A stretch of DNA of 64,000 nucleotides from Alistipes sp. (lineage in GTDB: Bacteria > Bacteroidota > Bacteroidia > Bacteroidales > Rikenellaceae). The position numbers were made by a program, and so were the translations under genes. Every line of letters starts with the position of its first letter. The first letter of the stretch is position 1. The stretch spans positions 39,032-103,031 of the forward strand of contig JAGBXX010000034.1 of NCBI GenBank assembly GCA_017629035.1. Reading direction: 5' to 3'. Below are positions 59,257-64,000 of this stretch, piece by piece. The notes beneath the pieces are model-generated. The model worked only from the letters and a program-made list of their open reading frames with translations. It had not been told where the DNA came from and made no database searches.

Positions 59257-61455
59257 TTACAAGTAGAAAGGACGGATATAACCACCTACCATAACCTCGT
59301 TTGCGTTGAGTGCAGGAGCTGCAACCTTAGCCTCAGCCTTAACCTCAGCTACTGGAGCCTCAACAACAACTGGAGAAGCTACATACTTAATACCCTCGCC
59401 GATAACTACAGACTCAGGCAATGCGAAGCTTGAACCCTCTGCAGCGTTGAGCTCAGCAACGAGGTCGATAAGCTCCTGGATGTCCTGCTTGTTCTCTACA
59501 GTAGGCATTGTATTCTGGCGACCGATACCACCAGGCTGGCCAGTAGTTGCGTCTACTGCGTAAGCCAAAGCTGTGTACTCGTAATCCCAGTCAGTTACAT
59601 AGAAACCGTAAGGCTGTGACATTGAGCATGCGTCCCAATAGCCAGTACCGTACTTCCAAAGCTCAGGATCAGTGTAGTTCATGAGGTTGTCACCAAGCAA
59701 AGTAGTGAAGAGTGAACGAGCACCATCGAAGTTAGAGTACTTAAAGACGCTGATAGCGCGACCCTTTGTAGCATCTGGCTGACCGAATACAGCACCTGCC
59801 TCATCGTTACCAGAGTAGTTACCGATGAACTCTACGGTAGGAGTTACACTACCAACAGCAGGTGTAGTTGCAAGGTTCTCGAATGTCTGAACCTTAGCCA
59901 CCTTACCAGTCTTGTGATCGATTGCGAAGATGTAACCCATGATAGTTGTCTCAGGCTGCATACCGCTTGCATCGATAGTGTAGTTACCCTTGTAGAAGTA
60001 CATACCCAAGAGCTGAGAGAGAGTTACGTTAGGATCGAACTGCTGCTGCATCTCAAGCATCTCAGCGATACCTGCCTCTACCTCTGAAACAAGAATCTCC
60101 TCGTCGTACTCCTCAGGCTTGCAAACACCTGGAGTGTAGTATGTAGAAGCAACTGATGATGTAACACCGATTGTCAAGCTATAAGGAGTGATTGATGAAG
60201 CAGTCATGTTAAACTCAGTCTCTGAAGCATCAGGAGCTGGCAATGTGTGGAATGTCTCCATAACTGGCTCAGTAGTGATACCACCAGCATAACCGAAGGC
60301 AACTACGTAGTAATCAGTATCTGGAGCGTCGAGCTTGTACTTGTATGCGCTACCTGGGCCACCAGTGTAGTCCTGAACGCCATAGTAGAGCATCATACCG
60401 CTGTTCATCCAGCTACCATACATAGCAACGATCTCGTTCATAATCTCCTCAGCAGTCTGCTGACCATCCCAAGCACCTACCATCCAGCAGAATGTAGCCT
60501 TGTCATCAGATGGAGTGATCTTGATAGCTGCACGGTCCATCTCAACGTCTGTTACAGAGATTGTAAGTGTCAAGTCAGCTGCCTTAGCATCACCTGTAGT
60601 GTAAGTAGATGTAGCTACGTCAGAAGCGAGTGTGATAGCACCTGTCTCGTCGATGATGAAACCTGCAACCATATTTGTGTAGTCTGTGTTGGCAGTAAGA
60701 TCCTTTGCCTGGAGTGTGAGAGCACCCTTGTGGAAGATAGCATTAAGAATCTGGTTGTCAGTATAGCCTGCACCACGGAGCTGGCCAATCTGCTGCTCCA
60801 AGCAGTAGAGGAGGAACTGATCGAGGCTCATATTGTAAGCATCTGGGCTCTGGTAGTAGTCGAAAGTTCCTGTAGAGATAGTGTAGAAGTACCAAATAAC
60901 CTCATTGTCAGATGGAGTAACCTCGAACTCTGCAGTATTACCGTCAACAGTAGTCTCAACCTCGAAAGTTACATCAAGCTTCTCGAAAGCAAGAGTAGTG
61001 AACTTTGTCTTGCTAACCTCAGAGCAAGCCTCGTAGTTGTTTGCTGGGTCAACACCGAAAACGATGATGTAGTAGTCAGACTCTGACGCAAGACGCTCGT
61101 ATGAATCCTCGAGAACGCCCTTATCAGTGTAAGTAGGCAAGAACTCAGCCAATGTCATACCCTCGGCACGTGCCTCAGCCTCGAGCTCCTGAAGGAGTGT
61201 AGCAACGAGATACTTGTCCTGAGTAAACTCCTCAACAGTCTCAGCATCGTACAAGATGCAGAGATACTCAGCCTCAAGGTCAGAAGGAGTAACAGTGTAC
61301 TCTACAGATGAGTAGGTGATCTCACCAAGCTCAACCTTGAAAGTAAGACCCTCTGGAGTTGGCTCTGGCTCTGGCTCCGGAGTAGGATTCTCACAAGCTG
61401 TAAATGCCATAGCAACCATTGCTACGAGCATCATCAACCAATTGAATTTTTTCAT
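59257..61455 (-). CDS. Repeat lipoprotein, paralog 3 of 3
   Basis: 732-residue lipoprotein (lipobox FTAC, Cys21) with a linker of Pro-Glu pairs (NPTPEPEPEPTPEG). It has four beta-sandwich repeats with helical inserts: VEYTVTPSDLEAEYLCILYD, AEFEVTPSDNEVIWYFY, AIKITPSDDKATFCWMV, and a fourth with VTSSVASTYYTPGVCKPEEY. The shared C-terminal module from VTPTVEFIGNYSGNDEAGAVFG follows. The last 45 residues (Val/Ala/Glu-rich, then GGYIRPFYL) differ from the paralogs. Codon use is more biased to frequent codons than in paralog 1, hinting at high expression. Confidence 0.73.
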   Translation of the reverse strand: MKKFNWLMMLVAMVAMAFTACENPTPEPEPEPTPEGLTFKVELGEITYSSVEYTVTPSDLEAEYLCILYDAETVEEFTQDKYLVATLLQELEAEARAEGMTLAEFLPTYTDKGVLEDSYERLASESDYYIIVFGVDPANNYEACSEVSKTKFTTLAFEKLDVTFEVETTVDGNTAEFEVTPSDNEVIWYFYTISTGTFDYYQSPDAYNMSLDQFLLYCLEQQIGQLRGAGYTDNQILNAIFHKGALTLQAKDLTANTDYTNMVAGFIIDETGAITLASDVATSTYTTGDAKAADLTLTISVTDVEMDRAAIKITPSDDKATFCWMVGAWDGQQTAEEIMNEIVAMYGSWMNSGMMLYYGVQDYTGGPGSAYKYKLDAPDTDYYVVAFGYAGGITTEPVMETFHTLPAPDASETEFNMTASSITPYSLTIGVTSSVASTYYTPGVCKPEEYDEEILVSEVEAGIAEMLEMQQQFDPNVTLSQLLGMYFYKGNYTIDASGMQPETTIMGYIFAIDHKTGKVAKVQTFENLATTPAVGSVTPTVEFIGNYSGNDEAGAVFGQPDATKGRAISVFKYSNFDGARSLFTTLLGDNLMNYTDPELWKYGTGYWDACSMSQPYGFYVTDWDYEYTALAYAVDATTGQPGGIGRQNTMPTVENKQDIQELIDLVAELNAAEGSSFALPESVVIGEGIKYVASPVVVEAPVAEVKAEAKVAAPALNANEVMVGGYIRPFYL

Positions 61456-61556
61456 AGTTTTAGTTTAGTTATAAAGTTGTTAATGTAATTGTCTCACAAT
61501 GTGTGTCTTACACCACGACACACAAGTCCTTAAAAAAGAACACACTATTCAAGCTA

Positions 61557-61587
61557 CAAAAATATAATATTTTTATCATTAGACAAA
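61557..61587 (-). promoter_or_regulatory. Promoter of lipoprotein paralog 3
   Basis: -7 box TATTTTTG (61557-61564) and -33 box TTTG (61584-61587) on the minus strand, 19 bases between them. The 118 bases from 61588 to the start of element copy A contain nothing recognisable. Confidence 0.72.
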
Positions 61588-61705
61588 AATTTTTGCCGCT
61601 TTTATGTAATAAAAAAGAGGGATCGGGAACAGCAAAGGCATAGAGAGTGCAAGCAGACAAGGGTGGGATAAGTCTCTGTAATGCGACATTTCTTCCACCA
61701 CCCTA

Positions 61706-61828
61706 TTTCTTGTTAGAAGTCGTGAGATGTGGTGCCAAATGAAAAACTCCTCGGATGGGTAGTACTTGGCGTACGTCCCATTCGAGGAGTTGAGTTTGGT
61801 GCCGCAGATTGCTATTTATCACAAGAAA
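61706..61828 (-). repeat. 3'-end palindromic element, copy A
   Basis: 123 bases, nearly identical to copy B (about one in twenty bases differs). A 15-pair central hairpin (61745-61759 with 61777-61791) is nested in further pairing between GGTGCCAAA and TTTGGTGCC and between ends reading TTTCTTGT and ACAAGAAA, so the whole element is an imperfect palindrome. It supplies the last two codons and the stop of the 61819-63102 gene, and has a T-run after the hairpin on that strand. Confidence 0.85.
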
Positions 61829-63102
61829 TTACCTGTCCAGTTAAGCGTGATGCGATTCTGCTTGGGAGCATCGTCGAGCGCATCAACAACGATGGTGTAT
61901 GTGCCATCGCCGTTAGCAGTAATGGTCACACTACCCTCATAGAGAGGTGCTTGCGACACGCAGAGGCCATCCTTGTAGACCATAAAGAGTGAGCCGAGGA
62001 GTAGGTCGGCATCGTCAGCTACGCGGAAGCCAGGAACAAAGACTCCTGGACGGAAGTCAGGCTTAGTAGGATCCTCCTCAGAGAAACCTGAGGCAACATA
62101 GGTACCCGTAAAATCGGTTGTAGAGTTGTTTAAGAAGTCGATAACGAGGTATGTGCCATACTTCATACCGTCGTTACATACAAACTCTATGCACCAGTTT
62201 TCATAGCCACAACTCCAATAGTCGCCATAGCAGTTAAAAGCAGCATAGCAGTTAGAGACGTCGATAGCAGTATCCTTCTTAAGGTTTGATACATAATCTG
62301 TTATGACGCTCAACGATAGCGAGTAGTCATTCTCAAAGACAACGCTATAAATTGTGTTATCAACCAAGGCCTCGAGCTCAAAGCGGTTGCCACGAACACT
62401 CAGCTTAGCATCGTCGAGAGGCAGTGCCCAGCCCTCCATATTCTCGTCAACCCACGAGTAGTCGGTATTGCCAATATCTACGATGGTATACTCGTCGTAG
62501 CGCAGAGTGTAGTCGAAGGTATAGTCGCCATCGGGGATACGGATATCGTTCATATCCTGAGGCATGGGGGCAATGAGATCCAGACGGAAATACTCGCCAC
62601 CTGTCACAGCAGCGCCGTCAACAAAGCCATCCTTAGTGAGGATAATCCAGTAGTGACCCACACCCTCTCGAAGATTATCGCCATAGTAGTTGCCAACAAG
62701 CTGATTAGCAACAATCTCAACACGCTCCAGGGGCGCATCAACGGCTGCATAGTCCTGCTCGACCTTAACAGTGAACGAGAGTGCTCCATAGCTAACAATA
62801 ACAGCGCCCTCACGAATTGCATCGGTGCTATTCTCCGAGATAGTGATAGCTACAACGCCTGCAACCGAGGTATCGGCACGTGTAATCATCGCCGAGTTGA
62901 TGACCGTAGCCTCCACGGCTGTGCCCTCAACAGGGTTTAGGAGCGAGTAGTGGATCTCAAACTCACCACCATTGCGATCTGCACGCAACTTATTCTCTGA
63001 TGTGAGCTCAAGCTGGGTCTTAGGTGTATCGTTGTTTGAGGGCTCACACGACGTGGCCACAAACATAAGCAAGGCCATAAGGCCAAAGAGTAGATTTCTC
63101 AT
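61819..63102 (-). CDS. BACON lipoprotein with G-x-Y beta repeats
   Basis: 427-residue lipoprotein (lipobox ATSC, Cys19, then EPSNND). Residues about 30-118 are a BACON-type domain (FEIHYSLLNPVEGTAVEAT ... ALSFTVKVEQDY). Two repeats follow of the kind seen at 38851-40635: each opens with a strand such as HYWIILTKDG or TYLVIDFLNN, has a PDGDYTFDY or FTGTYVAS turn, and ends like ITLNWTGNF. The last codons (Phe-Leu-stop) come from the terminal repeat of element copy A. First promoter-proximal gene of the four-lipoprotein region. Confidence 0.72.
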   Translation of the reverse strand: MRNLLFGLMALLMFVATSCEPSNNDTPKTQLELTSENKLRADRNGGEFEIHYSLLNPVEGTAVEATVINSAMITRADTSVAGVVAITISENSTDAIREGAVIVSYGALSFTVKVEQDYAAVDAPLERVEIVANQLVGNYYGDNLREGVGHYWIILTKDGFVDGAAVTGGEYFRLDLIAPMPQDMNDIRIPDGDYTFDYTLRYDEYTIVDIGNTDYSWVDENMEGWALPLDDAKLSVRGNRFELEALVDNTIYSVVFENDYSLSLSVITDYVSNLKKDTAIDVSNCYAAFNCYGDYWSCGYENWCIEFVCNDGMKYGTYLVIDFLNNSTTDFTGTYVASGFSEEDPTKPDFRPGVFVPGFRVADDADLLLGSLFMVYKDGLCVSQAPLYEGSVTITANGDGTYTIVVDALDDAPKQNRITLNWTGNFL

Positions 63103-63131
63103 ATTTGTTAGTTTTGATTACATTCCCAACG

Positions 63132-63161
63132 CAAAGGTAGCAAAATTTCAGCAATCACAAA
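63132..63161 (-). promoter_or_regulatory. Promoter of the 61819-63102 lipoprotein gene
   Basis: -7 box TACCTTTG (63132-63139) and -33 box TTTG (63158-63161) on the minus strand, 18 bases between them. Confidence 0.7.
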
Positions 63162-63178
63162 ATGGAGAATGAGGCACA

Positions 63179-63270
63179 GCCCGAAATTATGAATTAGGAC
63201 GGGGAGTTATTTGTGTACGTCCCATTCGGGGCAATGATTGAGAGGTTGCAGATGATACTCTGCTACACGA
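63179..63270 (-). repeat. 3'-end palindromic element, decayed copy D
   Basis: Keeps the half GTACGTCCCATTCGGGG and the following GTTGCAGAT segment of copies A and B, but the other half has diverged. A hairpin can still form with changed arms: GCCCGAA (63179-63185) with TTCGGGGC (63225-63232), and GGACG with CGTCC inside. It lies directly beyond copy B in the rplQ transcript direction. Confidence 0.55.
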
Positions 63271-63276
63271 TGTATT

Positions 63277-63398
63277 TTTCTTGTTAGAAGTCGTGAGATG
63301 TGGGGCCAAATGAAAAACTCCTCGGATGGGTAGTACTGGCGTACGTCCCATTCGAGGAGTTGAGTTTGGTGCCGCAGATTGCGACTTATCACAAGAAA
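63277..63398 (-). repeat. 3'-end palindromic element, copy B
   Basis: 122 bases ending two bases from the rplQ stop. The termini TTTCTTGTTAGAAGTCG (63277-63293) and CGACTTATCACAAGAAA (63382-63398) are inverted repeats matching at 15 of 17 positions. The central 15-pair hairpin is the same as in copy A and is followed on the minus strand by TTTTTC, so it can end the rplQ transcript. Confidence 0.85.
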
Positions 63399-63400
63399 AA

Positions 63401-63964
63401 TTACATCTTCTTGCCAACATTTGTCTTCTTAGCACCCTTAGCAGCAGAAGCCTTAGCAGCAGCCTTAGGAGCAGCCTGCTTTGTCTTCTTCTCAGCTACT
63501 ACAGTTGCATCCTCAACAGCGTCGGTCTTCTTTGCGCGTGAACGACGTGTCTTTGGCTTAGCCTCAGCTGCTGGAGCTGCTGCCTCACGACCGAATGTGT
63601 AAGTCTCGTTGAAGTCAACGAACTCGATGATACACATATCAGCACCGTCACCAAGACGGAAACCAGTCTTGAGGATACGAGTGTAACCACCTGGACGCTC
63701 CATGATCTTAGGAGCGATAGTGCGGAACAACTCAGTAACTGCCTCCTTCTGCTTGAGGTAAGAGAAAACTACACGACGTGAGTGAGTAGAATCCTCCTTA
63801 GACTTTGTTACAAGAGGCTCGATGAACTTCTGTACAGCCTTAGCCTTTGCAATGGTAGTCTGAATACGCTTGTGCAAGATGAGCGAAACAGCCATGTTTG
63901 AAAGCATAGCCTTACGGTGGCCCGCCTGTCTGCCAAGGTGATTAAAATTCTTATTGTGTCTCAT
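63401..63964 (-). CDS. rplQ: Large ribosomal subunit protein L17 with C-terminal extension
   Basis: Ribosomal protein L17. Residues 1-118 are the conserved core: [78 protein letters not shown]. The last 65 residues are an Ala/Lys-rich tail, low in complexity and basic ([18 protein letters not shown] ... [11 protein letters not shown]), as in many Bacteroidota L17 proteins. It is the last gene of the ribosomal/rpoA operon. Terminator element copy B follows at once. Confidence 0.96.
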   Translation of the reverse strand: MRHNKNFNHLGRQAGHRKAMLSNMAVSLILHKRIQTTIAKAKAVQKFIEPLVTKSKEDSTHSRRVVFSYLKQKEAVTELFRTIAPKIMERPGGYTRILKTGFRLGDGADMCIIEFVDFNETYTFGREAAAPAAEAKPKTRRSRAKKTDAVEDATVVAEKKTKQAAPKAAAKASAAKGAKKTNVGKKM

Positions 63965-63966
63965 AA

Positions 63967-64000
63967 TTAATCTTTATCAAGTTTGTAGATAGATACGTCC
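63967..64000 (-). CDS. rpoA: Probable 3' end of rpoA (RNA polymerase alpha), cut by the window edge
   Basis: Eleven codons of an open frame reading [10 protein letters not shown] then TAA, two bases before the rplQ ATG. Position is the main evidence: rpoA precedes rplQ in nearly all Bacteroidota. The short peptide fits an alpha-subunit C-terminus but cannot prove it. Confidence 0.5.
   Translation of the reverse strand, partial: DVSIYKLDKD

Noticed and set aside
61706-63398. Elements A and B as ends of one composite transposon around the 61819-63102 gene
   Set aside because: They are direct copies each placed at a gene end, with no transposase between them and a third copy at a different gene; a 3'-end element explains them better.
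63187-63435. Minus-strand frames with a repeated RMGRTxxxPxR peptide
   Set aside because: The peptide repeat comes from translating palindromic element copies B and D, not from a gene.
1-64000. CRISPR arrays, prophage, insertion sequences, toxin-antitoxin pairs
   Set aside because: Looked for spaced direct repeats, integrase, transposase and phage genes and small coupled gene pairs; none seen.

Overview
The window is a stretch of chromosome from a member of the Bacteroidota, most likely order Bacteroidales. A Rikenellaceae/Alistipes-like host is a guess from gene content only. The evidence is direct: at least twelve promoters show the Bacteroidota pattern (-7 TAnnTTTG with TTTG or TTG 18-20 bases upstream), and several families are typical of the phylum (DUF4837, DUF4271, DUF3467, DUF4374, BACON lipoproteins, ribosomal protein L17 with an Ala/Lys-rich tail). 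No phage, insertion sequence or CRISPR array was seen.

Layout. 1-2689: the end of an rnf operon (rnfD, G, E, A), a membrane ferredoxin:NAD+ oxidoreductase. 2750-5830: a DUF4837 lipoprotein, a NodB deacetylase, the flavin prenyltransferase UbiX, then tRNA-Val and tRNA-Asn with a scar-like intergene between ubiX and tRNA-Val. 5999-8509: a TPR/transmembrane regulator with two small paralogous lipoproteins. 8560-12898: a GNAT acetyltransferase, a ROK regulator and a large BACON lipoprotein. 13169-15841: FabD, an ECF-type sigma factor, a small ORF and a lipocalin.

15889-23776 is the most distinctive region. It holds a GT2 glycosyltransferase, an SDR reductase, a fusion of a glycerol-3-phosphate cytidylyltransferase-like domain with a Gfo/Idh oxidoreductase, two LicD phosphotransferases, a CDP-glycerol glycerophosphotransferase-family enzyme, a Stealth sugar-phosphate transferase and an LpxL-like acyltransferase. 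Together these look like a system that makes a CDP-activated polyol (or similar small alcohol) and attaches it through phosphodiester bonds to a surface glycan. This is teichoic-acid chemistry in a Gram-negative cell.

23873-36762 is mostly housekeeping: recX, prmC, aroC, aroA, lptB (one minus-strand operon), recQ, rsmA, a PH-domain membrane protein, a GH20 hexosaminidase, lysS and tpiA. 36835-40635 holds two BACON lipoproteins. 40818-45374 is a TonB receptor / DUF4374 lipoprotein / PepSY membrane protein operon that matches the XusABC xenosiderophore system. 45530-53678 is a long minus-strand run: LysE-type transporter, cmk, ispH, a small membrane protein, S41 protease, histidine kinase, DUF4271, hemD, rnpA, yidD. 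53918 is a DUF3467 protein.

54375-63102 holds four more outer-membrane lipoproteins. Three are full-length paralogs built of beta-sandwich repeats with helical inserts and a shared C-terminal module. Between and after these genes lies a dispersed palindromic 3'-end element in three clear copies and one decayed copy. Its hairpin arms change together while the core stays constant. The window ends with rplQ and the last codons of what should be rpoA.
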